Shown here piece by piece: positions 1 through 12,687 of a stretch of DNA of 64,000 bases. This DNA is from Symbiodinium kawagutii (Eukaryota; Sar; Dinophyceae; Suessiales; Symbiodiniaceae), in the NCBI GenBank assembly GCA_009767595.1, contig VSDK01009485.1, positions 66,748 through 130,747 of the forward strand. The letters are read 5' to 3'. How positions within the stretch are numbered: position 1 is the first letter of the stretch; the number at the start of each line of letters is the position of its first letter. The translations under genes were made by a program, and so were the position numbers. The notes under the pieces are model-generated. The model was not told the DNA's origin and ran no database searches. It worked only from the letters and a program-made list of their open reading frames with translations.

Positions 1-35
1 TGGCAAACTACGCATGCACTGAGATTATTGAAATA

Positions 36-1376
36 CTACAAGAGTGAAAGAGAGAAGTCGTCTTGAACTGCAGAGCTGTCACCACCACACTCTGGCCTGC
101 CCCAGGTAACCACTGACCCGTCGCCCAAGATGGCAGCAAAGGCAAAATCTGTGGCCTGAACTTGTTGCACGTTGCTGAGCCGATCTTGGACTTCACTGCT
201 GTTGCCACCAGCATCTGGATGGCCCCAGGTAACGACCGACCCGTCGCCCAAGATGGCAGCAAAGGCTTGTGCTGTGGCCTGAAGTTGGTGGACGTTCATG
301 AGCTGATCTTGAACTGCGGAGCTGTCACCACCAAAGTGTGGATGGCCCCAGGAAATGACAGACCCGTCACCCAGGATGGCAGCGAAGGCGGCACGTGTGG
401 CCTGAACTTGTTGCACATTCCTGAGCCGGTCTTGAACTGCAGAACTGTCACCACCATGTAGCGAATCGCCCCAGGTAACGACTGACCCGCCGCCCAAAAT
501 GGCAGCAAAGGCAGCATATGCACCTTGAACTTGTTCCACATTGCTGAGCCGGTCTTGAACTGCAAAGCTGGCACCACCATCCTTTGGATCACCCCAAGTA
601 ACCACGGACCCGCCGCCCAAAATGGCAGCAAAGGCACCTCGTGTTGACTGAACTTGTTTGACATTCTTGAGCTGATCTTGCACTGCAGAGCTGTCACTGC
701 CATAATCTGGGTCGCCCCAGGTAACCACTGACCTGTCGCCCAAAATGGCAGCAAAAGCGCCAAAAGTGGCCTCAACTTGTCGCACGTTCCTGAGCTGATC
801 TTGGACTTCACTGCTGTCGCCACCACTATCTGAGTCGCCCCAGGTAACGACCGACCCATCGCCCAAGATGGCAGCAAAGGCATAACCAGTAGCCTGAACT
901 TGTTCCACATTCCTGAGCCGGTCTTGAACTGCAGAGCTGTCACCACCGTGCTCAGGATCTCCCCAGGCAACCACTGACCCGTCACCCAGGATGGCAGCGA
1001 AGGCGGCACGTGTGGCCTGAACTTGTTGCACGTTCCTCAGCCGATCTTGAACTGCAGAGCTGTCACCACCCTCATCCTGGGTGCCCCATGTGACGATCCT
1101 ATCACCTCCGCAGCACCACATTGCAAAGGCTTCGCGTGTTGCTGCTATTTTTGGTTGTTGCACGACTGCAGTGAAGTGATCCCCATCTTGAATGCCTGAA
1201 GCCTCCAAAGAGTCCGTGAGGTCAGTCAGCGAACGTCCCTTGTCTGCGACAAGCTTGAGGAACTTCTGTCCGAACAACTCTTGGGCCAGCACTTTCAAGT
1301 CCCTCACAGTGGAAAGGTGTGGGAGTGACAGTGTTTCACTTCGGCCACTTGGAAGGGACACTGTGATTTGAAGCAT
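36..1376 (-). CDS. Ubiquitin-like domain plus RCC1-like repeat protein, copy 1
   Basis: A 446-residue uninterrupted reading frame. Residues 1 to about 75 (starting MLQITVSLPSG) look like a ubiquitin-fold domain: an initial beta hairpin, a TVRDLK helix start, and a closing 'GIQDGDH' turn before a final strand. From about residue 80 come nine tandem 41-residue repeats (123 bp each) with the core 'AFAAILGDGSVVTWGD', which matches the RCC1/HERC blade consensus. The first repeat is divergent (AFAMWCCGGDRIVTWG). RCC1-like repeats form beta propellers, and dinoflagellate relatives are often labelled HERC2-like or UVR8-like. There is no HECT domain here, so a ligase role is not supported; a ubiquitin-linked adaptor is an inference. 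The ATG is shared in position with the paralogue at 12,687. The gene is intronless, with high internal DNA identity among repeats. Confidence 0.85.
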   Translation of the reverse strand: MLQITVSLPSGRSETLSLPHLSTVRDLKVLAQELFGQKFLKLVADKGRSLTDLTDSLEASGIQDGDHFTAVVQQPKIAATREAFAMWCCGGDRIVTWGTQDEGGDSSAVQDRLRNVQQVQATRAAFAAILGDGSVVAWGDPEHGGDSSAVQDRLRNVEQVQATGYAFAAILGDGSVVTWGDSDSGGDSSEVQDQLRNVRQVEATFGAFAAILGDRSVVTWGDPDYGSDSSAVQDQLKNVKQVQSTRGAFAAILGGGSVVTWGDPKDGGASFAVQDRLSNVEQVQGAYAAFAAILGGGSVVTWGDSLHGGDSSAVQDRLRNVQQVQATRAAFAAILGDGSVISWGHPHFGGDSSAVQDQLMNVHQLQATAQAFAAILGDGSVVTWGHPDAGGNSSEVQDRLSNVQQVQATDFAFAAILGDGSVVTWGRPECGGDSSAVQDDFSLSLL

Positions 1377-1607
1377 TCAGAATTCAGAGCTGGATGAGCA
1401 TACGAATTTCACTGTCTCCATTCAAACAGCTAAGCTCTTGAGCCGTTGCAGTCCCACCTTTTGTGGCGATTCTTGGACTAAGCCGGGGATTATTACCTGG
1501 TTGCTATCGCTCTGGGCTATGTACAAGGGCTACAGTCAAAGGGGGTGCACCGAAAAACTGCTGCACTGATGAAAACAAGGACGACGACTAATGACGATGC
1601 AATGAAC

Positions 1608-1608
1608 G

Positions 1609-1696
<88 letters not shown>
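1608..1696. repeat. (GAT)n trinucleotide microsatellite
   Basis: Nearly pure GAT/ATG triplets over about 90 bp, with one GGT interruption. Long Met, His or Ile runs in the overlapping frames are artefacts of this repeat, not proteins. Confidence 0.95.
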
Positions 1697-1697
<1 letters not shown>

Positions 1698-1987
1698 GTA
1701 ACGAACATGATGAGAACCAGCTGGCCTGCTGTACATTGCCATGATCTTCATGGAAATAATAGTCATCATCACCACCACCCTCATTCCTATGAAGTGTACA
1801 TAGCTATGTCTGATGGCAAGCATGCCGTCAACCCTCGTACCCATATCTGCGGAGTTGACAACCACAACGGTGTAACTTCGGGCTGCATCCGCGTTGCTGG
1901 GACCGGCTGCCATCCTTTCATCGCATTTCAAACTACCCGCCCGCCCATCCGTAGCACTTATAGGCAGGGGCCAACCGGGCTTTGCCC

Positions 1988-2048
1988 NNNNNNNNNNNNN
2001 NNNNNNNNNNNNNNNNNNNNNNNNNNNNNNNNNNNNNNNNNNNNNNNN
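1988..2048. other. Assembly gap (61 N) inside a direct repeat
   Basis: 61 undetermined bases. Both sides carry the same sequence, 'atccgtagcacttataggca' followed by GGGCCAAC-like bases, at about 1947 and about 2052. The gap therefore probably lies in a tandem repeat that the assembler could not resolve. Confidence 0.9.
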
Positions 2049-2549
2049 GCCAATCCGTAGCACTTATAGGCAGGGCCAACGCGTGCTTCGCCAAACATAT
2101 GCCATTGCTTGTTTTAAACAGTTCAAGTCCATGTAGGTTAGTCGTATCTATCAGTTCTAGCTATTCAATGAGGGCGCTCCGGCAAAAAACTCCAGGTGAA
2201 TACCATCGGATGGCCAGGCAGAATCATTGTTAACAATCATTGATAACAAACAATCAATCATTGATAACAAACAACCAATTATTGATAAAAAGCAATCATT
2301 GATAACAAGCAGCTGGAAAAGCTGTCAATACCAATCAGTTTACCCTCCAGTGATCTAACGTAGCTGCGTGGAAAAATTACAATTGTTCAAAGAAAAATCG
2401 TGGGAAGCCGATAATTGGTAGATTCCCTGTTAGATTTTGCTATTCTAGATTTCCAGAGGGTAATTAGGTAATTTACTACTGTTCATTAAGATTCTAATGT
2501 TCATGAGTTTCTGATTCATTGTGCCCCGCTTCTCATCTATAATGTCTAC

Positions 2550-2663
2550 CCAGGATTAATAAACCTTTGGTTGATCAATAGGGGGTATCCCCTAAAAGGC
2601 TTGGTTTTCCAGTAAAATGGTAACCCCCCCCCCAATTAATCAACCTGGGGTTATTAATCCTGG
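2550..2663. repeat. Nested palindromic element
   Basis: The outer arms 'ccaggattaataa' (2550-2562) and 'ttattaatcctgg' (2651-2663) are a perfect 13-bp inverted repeat. The inner arms 'ggttgatcaatagggggta' and a C-rich stretch ending 'aattaatcaacc' are also inverted. A half copy of the inner arm (GGTTGATTAATAGGGGGTA) recurs at about 30,521 within the nested element, so the sequence belongs to a dispersed family. Confidence 0.7.
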
Positions 2664-5600
2664 TTGCCCATTAATCAAGCATCATAATTCATCTGTTGTT
2701 CATCAAGCATCTCTCCAGCTTTCCCAGCTGTCCGCCTGTGGAATGGTTCCTGGCCACGGTCAATCCATGCCTCGAAAGCGCGAAAAAAAAAAAACGCACC
2801 GGTCAACTGGGTGCTGAATCATCCGAAAAAATGACCATGCATAATGACCATGATAATAACAATGGTTCACAATGATGGTTATAGTTGATCATGCTAAGTG
2901 CTTACCCTCTGGTAAAGGATTCCCTGCCAATGGTTAAAATCACACCACTTGGGAAACCCGTTGTGTTTGCCAGCTATGGTGGATTCGTTCGAGCAACGGA
3001 CTTCAGGGGATGGGTAGCCGCTAGCTGATACTACCAGATCTCATGAACAGCCACTCCTAGGGGCCGCTCCTGGCCCGTTTTCAAGGGATCACCCCCTCCC
3101 ACCAGCCAGGATAATGGCTAAAGAGCTAGTCGCGCTTCTGGTCAGCAGCAATGGCTGCTTTTCAACAGTAGGAACGGCCGGGCACGGCTGGATGACCATC
3201 CCGCTGCTGGTAACTGCTTGGCACAAATGGTTTGTAACTACCATAAGTGGGTCATATCATCTATAGATGGCTGATAATTAACCATGATTGCTGATCATCC
3301 AAACATAGAACAGCAACAACCATGGGGGTATCAGCTGATGATCTGCCTGGGGGTCCCCGTCATGACTTGAGAAACCCCCCCGCAAACGTCGTATCAATTC
3401 ATTTGGTTTTACCTACCTACTTCTTTACCAACTTGCAGTCATGGTTGAATCAGTAGTTGAACTACCTGGGTACTACCAGCTACTGCCACACCTTCCATGG
3501 TTTACCTGATTTGGCCATGGCGTTGGTAGCTGGTGAAGAACCATTTCCCCATTGCCAGCGGCAGTAACCATAGTCACCATGGCGCGTCTGCATTCGGACC
3601 GTCATGCTCCATTTGTAGCCAAGCTAGTATCCATTCTGCTGACCCTTGTTGACCATTGGCATTAATCATCCCTAACCACTAGTTAACCACTGGTATTAGC
3701 ATGATTATAACCAAAAGTAAAGATGTGTTCAAGAAAAAGGCAGCCCTTGACTTAGAAAGGCTGGATCGGCAAAGCCCAGCTTAGAGAAAAAATGCTAAAA
3801 AGAACGCATTAGGGGGTAATCTTGAAGCCCTTGGTCATCCAAATGAAGTTGTTTATTGGTCCTCCCCAGGAAATGCATCGGGATCTGAAGGGTCCATCCT
3901 TAATGGTGTATTCGTTGCCAATTACTCTAACGGATTAGCACAAAGAACATGTCAACTTGCAACGAATTATGAAACGGTAATTGGCAAATTTATTGTTGCG
4001 TCGAATTCGTTCTCAACTTGAGAATCTCTGGGTATTGATTGGCACAATCTGAACTTGCTACGAATTCGTTCTCAACTTCGGCCCATGGATTATTTCTTGT
4101 CAATTGCACTTTTTGATTTACAAGACTTAAATCATCTTCAATCCCCATCCTTCAGCCAATAGTTAATTGTTCATTGCGGAAACTGTTTGGCAACAACAAA
4201 ATCAATCGAAAATCCCTATGTGAATTCTCTGAGGGGTCCTTAGTTGACAAAGGGGGTTGTTAATACAATGATGATAACATTGATGATCAATAATCAATAA
4301 TCAAAAATCAATGATCAATATATAACCGGAAAATTGTGATACATGACCAAACCAAGACTTTTCAGGTTTGTGGTTTCAACTGCAAAACATTGATCAACCA
4401 ACCATCCCAAATTCCTTGGCAAAAATGAGAAGGCGTTTCAAACACCAACTAGTGGTTGTGTAACCACTATTGTTGGTGATTATCCCCTATTATTGGCCCT
4501 TTTAATAAAATGTAGTATTATACAGGGGATGCTGTTTACATTCATGGAATTTGACAATGGCCGACCATGATTACATTAACTATTTTCTATTATTATCATA
4601 CCCTTTCAATCCCCTGCTATTTGGCCCTTAGATATTGTTAGTTATTATCCCCTGCTATTAACCCTTAAAAACCAACAATATACAAACCATGGTAAATACA
4701 AATATTGGAACCATGGCTAATAATTAATAGGGGATAATCATAACCCTTTTATAATATCATCCCAAAAATAACCCTTAAATAACCGTTATTGTTCCTAATC
4801 CCCTGGAAACCATGGTACATACGCATGGAATTCTGCACCGTTTGCCGCGTGAACCTTGGGTCTCCCAGACAAGTCCAAGAGGTTCAAAAACAGCTCCCCG
4901 GACCTCAGGATGCATGAAAAACGAGTCTCACATGAACAACCACCGAACCATTGGGAATGGTTAAACAATGATTGAGTAGTGGATGATAATGGTGGATAAT
5001 GGCTGATATAGTGCTTACACTGTCAGAAATTATAATTTTCTGGTTCATGGTTTGAACTTCGGCATGAAAAATATGCTTGTCAACCAATCATTTGTTAATG
5101 ACCACTAGGGAAAATCCAGAATCTTCGAAACCACCGACCAGTTTTATAGATTATAACCCATATTTGAGAGGAGAAAAAAGCTATCTACCTTTCTTTGCGT
5201 TCTGAAGACACATCGCAACCATTACTTACTGCAACCACTACAATGGAGAAATAGGGTGAATATCACCATTTCTTAACCATCGATTAAAGATTACTTACTG
5301 GTGAGAATCATTAATATCCATCAATTAACCACTATCTAATCTAAGCATCAGTTGACCACTCTGCTAAACCATTGGATAATTCATCTTGGCGGCTCTTGGA
5401 TCCCCAAAAACCTAAAAACCCAAGGGAGTAGATGTAAGCCACCCAAACAAGCTGGGCTGGTGATCACTAGTACATTTCAGCGCTGGTTCAACTGCTCTGG
5501 CCAGGCTGAGCGCTGAGGATTGGATGTGCTGTGCCAGGGTCACCATTGAGGTCACAGGGGAGGGCACCAGATTTCTTTGTTTTAATGTTATCGGCTTAAC

Positions 5601-6344
5601 ATAGGGGTTGCAACCATTCACCATGATTAGCCACTGGGGATGAAAACCAACAATATATAAACCAATGGGTGATTTGTAAATTTTGGGACCTAAAAATCAC
5701 CCTGCGTGACCATCTAAAGAAAACTCTCTGGGAATGATTTAGGGGTCCCATGTCTTCTTTTCTGAACCATCTCACTTTGATAATTTCTCGCCTCAACTAG
5801 TACGTCGTGTACATTCCACGATATGTGTTGGATATTTTGTATACCAAATCATCTTGATTTTGGTATTCACTTTGCACATGTGTGGTGCACCATTGTCAAT
5901 CGGTATGATCTTTCCCAAATGTCACATGTTTGTTTTTAATGTACTATGTTTGAAGAATATAATGTCACATACTGTACATCAATCATATCACTATATAATC
6001 AAATATGCTTAATTCATCATGGTACCAAACTTTGGGGAATATATGTGCAATATGCACATGGATTCCTATAGTATTTGCAAAATATCCCTATAATCATAAA
6101 ACTCACATATAACATATTCATATTAATAACAATATAAACTGTCATCAACTATACTGTATATACAGTTATGATCAGTTATGCATGATTCATTCAACATGAT
6201 TCTATGTGCAAATCAACTCGTTTCAGGCCCCAAATAGCTGGTCGCGAAGGTCATTGTCTTTCTGTCTTCTCGCGTTCAAACTGGGCTTGTCCACGTCCAT
6301 GCTGGTAACTACAATCACCATCCAAGTTCATAACCAGTACATAC

Positions 6345-6446
6345 GGTGGTTTCTCAAAATAGGGGACCCCAAAAAAATGGTTGGTTTATTACCATAAATG
6401 ACTATTAATGGATGACTTAGGGGTACCCCTATTTTGAGAAACCACC
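6345..6446. mobile_element. Foldback (MITE-like) element, family A
   Basis: A 102-bp element whose ends are inverted repeats of at least 20 bp: 'ggtggtttctcaaaataggg' at the left and its reverse complement at the right. The flanks carry the same 7-mer CCAGTAC at 6334-6340 and 6450-6456, a possible target-site duplication. Diverged relatives lie at about 8783-8975, 15,349-15,456, 49,010-49,108, 50,915-51,008, 55,208-55,379 and 61,798-61,880. There is no coding capacity, so it would be non-autonomous. Confidence 0.75.
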
Positions 6447-6774
6447 ATTCCAGTACCCTCTGGTGATCTAACGTAGCAACAGAAAACCCCACCTTTCATT
6501 GCTGGTGTCCAACTGGGTTTCTCTGTGAAATTGTATGAGTTTCCAGCAAGGATCATCAGTGTATAGGTTGGTTATCCTGATTATCCACCATAATTACTCA
6601 CTACTCATTAACCACCATTACTTAACCAAAAAAAACAATCATTTAAGAAAAAATCCATGATTAACCACTCATCACTCACAGGAAATCCCATGCTTCGCCA
6701 CCATGGGAAGCCACCCTTGGGAAAGCGCATTGACCACTGGGAGTCACCACGGCGAAACCACCGTTCCGTGCCCC

Positions 6775-6890
6775 CGAACTTGCGGCGGTTCTCCAGGACC
6801 CCAGTGAAGGGCTCGCCCGTTGTGACGGCTCTCCTGCGGCCAGGGGGCCAGGCTTCGCCCGAGATTTCCATGAAGCTATCAATGTCAAAG
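6775..6890 (-). CDS. Exon-like GC-rich island, unknown product
   Basis: A GC-rich island in AT-rich spacer. The minus strand reads an open, protein-like segment (contains 'DSFMEISGEAWPPGRRRAV') that ends at a possible GT donor (GAACG|GTGGTTT). The plus strand is open as well, so strand and frame are uncertain. It could be an exon of a minus-strand gene together with the islands near 7.4 and 10.7 kb. Product unknown. Confidence 0.3.
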
Positions 6891-7329
6891 GTCAAACCCA
6901 CCTTTTGAGTTGATAAATGCTATCATCCCTGGCTGGCTGGTGGTTGAACCGCCCCGCTGTAACCATGGCTCATTAGTGGTTCAGAATGGTTCGTAATCTC
7001 CAATATCACCTTTTTCGTTGCTGAATCTTAACTCCGTTAACTCCTACCGTTTGGTCAAGGCCCATTCCTGGGGACTGCTCCTGGCCTCGCTCCCAAGTAT
7101 TAAAGGGCCAGAACAACATACCCCGGCTCCAAGCACCTCCCTCCCAACCACCAACCGATCATGACTGGTTGTTGTTTTCAAGCCCTCTCAAAAATATGCG
7201 CAAGTCAATCAACCATCTCTAAGTCACTGATGAACATGAAACAAACACATGTCAATCAAACCACCAACAAGTAGTTAACCTTTTTTTGTTGATTCATATT
7301 GACCTATCATCATCCATCCCCAATGACTC

Positions 7330-7500
7330 AGGATGCTCCCAAATCAACCAACAGCGCGAAGCGCAGCGCTTCTTGAGGTCGATCCTGAGTCTCAGCAGGT
7401 CCCCGGAATTCACATCGCAACCGGCATTGAGAAAGCGGCAATTCTTTCCTCGCGGCCGGGCGCGGTCCCACCCCACCTGATTGGATCTTGGTTCGGAGCT
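7330..7500 (-). CDS. Exon-like GC-rich island, unknown product
   Basis: A GC-rich patch preceded on the minus strand by a plausible acceptor (CAATCAG|GTGGGG). One minus frame reads 'FLNAGCDVNSGDLLRLRIDL'; a second minus frame is also open. Unrecognised and weakly supported. Confidence 0.25.
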
Positions 7501-8782
7501 GAATTGTCAATCTGGGGATCATTGATCTTAGCGGCGCAACTAGATCGCTAAAAGTCTCACATTTAGTGGCTATATAAGGTTCATGATTATCCCAAAATGC
7601 TGATAAAGCTGGGGTAGTAGCTGTAATCCACCCAGTCATGGATTCAGAAGGGATCTCCTGGTCTATACAATCATCCTACTATCCTACGATCGACAATCCC
7701 TTAATGGTAGATCCATCCCAACAGGCCAAAACAGCTGGTCATTTTGATGGGTCAATTCGTTGGTAAATATACGGAGCATTTACAGCTGCAGCACTCATGG
7801 AATTGAGAACTTGACTACAATCTGAAAACCATCTGAAGTTCCCAAGCCATGGGGGTACAAGCACCACAAAGATGGATGGCTCATACTGAATGATTTGGGA
7901 GTTCCCCAATTTTGAGACTCCACTACTGTATATCATCGTTAAGCATCACCAGCTGAATGATGAGCGATGGTCGTAGGTTGATCCCCACGACAGACCATCA
8001 CCACTGCTGTGATGACCAGCGCCCCAGCAGCGACGCTGCTAACCCAACTGAGCTCTCAGACCCAGGATCTCTGAACGGTTGTAACCTGGCAGGATCTGGG
8101 AAGGAATCAGCTCATGACTCATGAATTCCAAGGTGTTTTTGATGGTTGACAGTGGTGGTGAATTCCTGAGCACTGGTGAATTGCTGGTTAAGAGTGGTTG
8201 ATGATGGTAATACTGACTGGATTCCTGCTAGTTATTAATTCAATGGTTGATTGTGCGAAATTACAGTGCTGATGGCTAAGGATCGCAAATCATGGTCTGT
8301 ACTCATTCATTATAGAAACTAGGTTTGTTTGTCCAATAAATGCTGCAGCCAAAACTGGCGGTTTTCTTGCCAAGATTTTCAGTTATTGGATTCCTAGCAG
8401 GTACCGCCATAGACACGGACAAACCCAGACAAACCAACAACAAATCAAGCACTAAGCAAGAAATCTTCTCCCACCCGCGGGGCATCGGACCGAAACGCAG
8501 TGGTATCTTGCCATGTCACAACGGTTGTGATTCGTAAGGATTCCCCCGTTGTGTGTCATCACAAGCCATAACAAACAAGTCAATGTGACCCAACCAAACC
8601 CTACCCTTCTATAGTAGGAACGCAAGTATTGCCAGTGATTTCTTTAGGTCTTAAATAGGGAACTGGGAAGGGCAGGGAAAAACATTTGACCAAGCACATC
8701 TCCTGAGTAAACAAAAACCAGCGGAACTCCAATACATTGCCCTATGACAACCATGGTTGAAAGTGAGTCCAGTCAGACCGAT

Positions 8783-8975
8783 GTGGTGGTTTCTGAAGCC
8801 ATGGGGGAACCCCAAGTTGTTATGGTTGGTTTATTCATGATAAACGATGGTTTCATGATAGGAATGTTGTCAGAAAATAATAGTGGATTACTGAATCACC
8901 AACTATAATGGCTGGTTTCTATTACTCTATAAACGGCCAATAGGCTGGATTTGGGGGGGCCTATATTGAGAAACA
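8783..8975. mobile_element. Foldback element, family A, diverged
   Basis: Begins GGTGGTTTCTGAAGCC and ends CCTATATTGAGAAAC, with internal GGTTGGTTTATT shared with the copy at 6345. Imperfect arms; longer than the type copy, perhaps through a further insertion. Confidence 0.45.
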
Positions 8976-10664
8976 CGCATACATATGTGTTGTTTCAGCT
9001 TCAATTACGTTTGCTGTTTCAGTTCAGGAAGTTCGAAGAGAAGATCACTTGTGCTTGATTCTCCCTGTCATGTGGTGGTTCATCAAAATTCCTTGTTCCG
9101 CAAATAACAATCTTCGCGTAAAGGACCTTTGCATAACAACAATGTACTAACAAAATCACATCACCCCTTGAGACGTCAGCTCCCTTGAAACTGGTGACCA
9201 AGCTCATGGTGGGTGCTGGGCCCCCGTGGTTGCTGAACCCCGTGGTCGGTATGACGCTGCCTATGCATCAGCCTGCAAATGTCAGAAACCAGCTCAGCAT
9301 TGGCCCGAAAAGTACCAAGTTGTAGGTTGAGGTAATCAGCACAGGGTTTTTTTCCTAGGCTGGTTTTTCCCTCCATGATTCCAAGAGGGATGGTTTGTCT
9401 TAAAGTGATATTTGGTAATCAGCACTATCATAGTTGTACGGTTTATTTCCCAGAAACAGCAAGAAAATTGTATATATCTGGTTGGTGGATTCAAGCCCAT
9501 TGAACAATAATGTTAGTCACCCAATCATGTGTTGATAATCACTAGGGAAAATATAATATGATAAAAACACCAAGCAGGCAGGTATGGTTCTGTGAGCCTA
9601 TGTATATAGTTCTTGAACCTCCTATGATGGCCTGAATCGGGGGTGGTAAAGACTCTGTGCCCAAACATTTAGGTCGAATGCTCGCAACTGGTTGCTACAT
9701 GGCTATAGGAGTTATATAGTTCATTTACCTTCAGGGGGTAGTTACCATATTTTTTTTGCCGCTAGCCGCGCACATCCAAGTGAGAACATGTCCAGTTTGG
9801 CTCGGGAATTCCCGATGGCTCTGGATGCCACGTGTTAGCTGATGGGGATCCGATCTGGAACTAGGCGGATTGCCACATCCCCGTGGATACAGTGAGGTAG
9901 AGCATCTAGGTTCAATATCATGAGCGAGTATGGGGTTGGGACTGACCATCCCGCAACAGCTACGATGGCGAAGCCAAAACCATTTAGCAAATCAATGGGG
10001 TACCTACTACAAGGTGGGCCTAACCAGCTACAAGTTGGGTTGTAACGAGGGCAACTACCACTTATGGTAGATATAACTATATATATATATAGTTGAATAG
10101 CCTTATAAACCAAATTATAACTAGGGGGACCCATCTTGTGATCATCCAAATCATCCAATAATAGCAACTCTGGACAGGGAAAACAAGGGTGAATGATGGT
10201 GACATCGGTCTATCCAGATCAAGTGGTACCTAACCATCCAATAACAGCTAGCGTTGATAGGGAATCTGCCAGTTTTTGGGCTACACCATTCTTGGACAAA
10301 CCCATATGAGCATCATATGAATCATTCCAAGCCTCTCGAATCATCATCCCAATTAAACACCAGCTCCCCGCAGAAACCTTCGAATCATCTAGCTGTCCGC
10401 AAGAATGGCATGAATGATCTCGCCGATTTGTGGATGGCCTATGAATAATCTAGGAAAAGAACATCATCTAGGGGACAGAACTCTTGTCTTTGACCGAGTT
10501 TGGGAGATCCACATTGACAACCCACCCAGATTTCATGAAAAAAACAGGTGGTTCATGACTACCATGTGGTTAGGACTCCTGGTAGCTCCAACTGGCTATC
10601 CCATTTAAGGGCAGCCGGGCAGGATATGCCTGGCTGCAGCTCCCTCCCAACCACCAGCCCGTTG

Positions 10665-10780
10665 GGGACTTCGCCATAGGCGGCACCTGTCATGGTCTCA
10701 AACTGATCTGAGACAGCGATGAGGTAGGCATCCTGGCTCCTGGCAGTGAGATTGCTGCACAGGCCTGGGCCACCTCTCTG
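10665..10780 (-). CDS. Exon-like island, unknown product
   Basis: The minus strand shows an acceptor (TGCATGCAG|AGAGG) followed by a well-composed open segment containing 'SQDAYLIAVSDQFETMTGAA', then possible donors at GGGCTG|GTGGTT. It is a good candidate for a real exon of a minus-strand gene whose other exons were not resolved. Product not recognised. Confidence 0.4.
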
Positions 10781-11350
10781 CATGCAACAAGGGTTTTTGG
10801 TACCGAACCAACTTAAGGCAATGTCAAGTGGCCATGATTTGTGAAAATGATTTGCCTTTGTAGATCTTTGAAGATCACTTTCAAGAGCCTGTTTAGGTAA
10901 ATATGGACTGGTATGGACTGGTTATGTATTAACTAGCCCTTGAACCATGATTTTTGTCACGTGCGTGGCTAGTTGAACAAAGGGCAAAGGCACATATGTA
11001 TAATTTGTAAAGTAAACACACACACACACACACTTTGTTGATGATGGCCCAAGTGAGTTATTTGCCAGTTCATGACTGGAAATGGATGGTAATGGTGGCG
11101 TATGACGTTTATTGACGGTTCAAAATCCAGTGAACATTGGTCAATGATGGTCAACAATGGCCAGGTCTGAAATAGTGGATGATGATGGACACTCTGTCGA
11201 ACTACCCCCGGAGAGTAGTGGACCTGCCAGGACTTTCAAGATGCAGCAAAGCCTTTTTTTGACTCAATCAGAGGGCTCTTCGTTGCTTTGTTGGTAATTA
11301 ATGATTTGGGTGACCAGAAAACACCCCAAAACAAATCATCACAAGTAGAG

Positions 11351-12687
11351 CTACAGGAAAGGGAACTGATCTTGCACTGCAGAGCTGTCACCGCCAAATC
11401 TAGGATCGCCCCAGGTAACCACTGACCCATCGCCCAAAATGGCAGCAAAGGCACGACTTGTGGCCTGAACTTGTTGCACGTTCCTGAGCTGATCTTGAAC
11501 TGCAGAGCTGTCACCACCATATCTCGGATTGCCCCAGGTAACCACCGACCCGTCGCCCAAGATGGCAGCAAACGCCTGGTCTGTGGCCTGAACGTGTTGC
11601 ACGTTCCTGAGCTGATCATGCACTGAGGAGCAGTCGCCACCACAATCTGGATCGCCCCAGGTAACGACTGACCCATCGCCCAAAATGGCAGCAAAGGCAT
11701 AACTTGCGCCCTGAATTTGTTTCACATTCCTGAGCCGATCTTGAACTGCAAAGCTGCCACCACCGTATCTCGGATTGCCCCACGTAACCACTGACCCGTC
11801 GCCCAAGATGGCAGCAAAGGCAAAACCAGTAGCCTGAACTTGCTGCACGTTCCTGAGCTGATCTTGCACTGCAGAGCTGGCACCACCACAAGCTGAATCG
11901 CCCCAGGTAACCACAGACCCATCGCCCAAGATGGCAGCAAAGGCGCGAAAAGTGGCTTGAACTTGTTGCACCTTCTTGAGCTGATCATGCACTGCGGAGC
12001 TGTCACCACCAGATGTCGGATCACCCCAGGCAACAACAGACCCGTCGCCCAAAATGGCAGCGAAGGCGCGGTGTGTGCCCTGAACTTGTTGCACATTCTT
12101 GAGCTCATCTTGCACTGCGGAGCTGTCACCACCAGATGTCGGATCAACCCAGGCAACAACAGACCCGTCGCCCAGGATGGCAGCAAAGGCATAATCAGTG
12201 CCTGAACTTGTTGCACGTTCCTCAGCTGATCTCGCACTGCAAAGCTGTCACCACCATGCTCTGGATCGCCCCAGGTAATGACCGACCCATCGCCCAAGAT
12301 GGCAGCAAAGGCGCCGCCACGTGTGCCCTGAGCTTGTTGCACGTTCCTGAGCTGATCTTGAACTGCAGAGCTGTCACCACCTGCATCTCGGGATCCCCAA
12401 GTCACGATCCGATCACCTCCACAGCACCACATTGCAAAAGCTTGGGGTGTTGTTGCTATCTTTGGTTGCTGCACAACTGCTGTCAAGTGATCCCCGTCTT
12501 GAATGCCTGAAGCTTCCAAAGTGTCCACAAGGCCGGTCAGCACATGCCCCCTTTGGGTGACGAGCTTGAGGAAGCCCTGCCCGAACGAATTCTGGGCCAT
12601 CACTTTCAAGTCCCTCACAGTGGAAAGCCGTGGGATTGACAGTGTTTTTCTCTTTCCGCTTGGAAGGGATACAACAACTTGAAGCAT
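11351..12687 (-). pseudogene. Ubiquitin-like plus RCC1-like repeat protein, copy 2, with one-base frameshift
   Basis: Paralogue of the gene at 36-1376 with the same plan: ubiquitin-like domain, one divergent WCCGG repeat, then 41-residue RCC1-like repeats, ending in QDQFPFL. The ATG at 12,687 aligns with the ATG of copy 1, although the frame stays open upstream to 12,816. Near 12,200 a repeat reads 'ataatcagtgcctgaac' where a sister repeat has 'ataaccagtagcctgaac', so one base is missing. The frame changes there and the rest of the protein (about 11,351-12,200) is read in another frame. The length with one base restored would be 445 codons plus stop, the same size class as copy 1. It is either a young pseudogene or a sequencing error in a repeat. 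The sequence upstream of the ATG also resembles that of copy 1, so the duplication included about 100 bp of 5' flank. Confidence 0.8.

Larger units (their letters stand above)
2049..6640. other. Spacer without a recognisable gene
   Basis: AT-rich, low-complexity spacer built from short variants of ATTGATAACAA, AACCATTAAT and TTATCCCCTATTA. It contains a nested palindrome at 2550-2663 and the foldback element at 6345-6446. No reading frame here has protein-like composition. Confidence 0.6.

Noticed and set aside
1517..1708. Poly-Ile, poly-His and poly-Met reading frames
   Set aside because: They are a (GAT)n microsatellite read in different frames.
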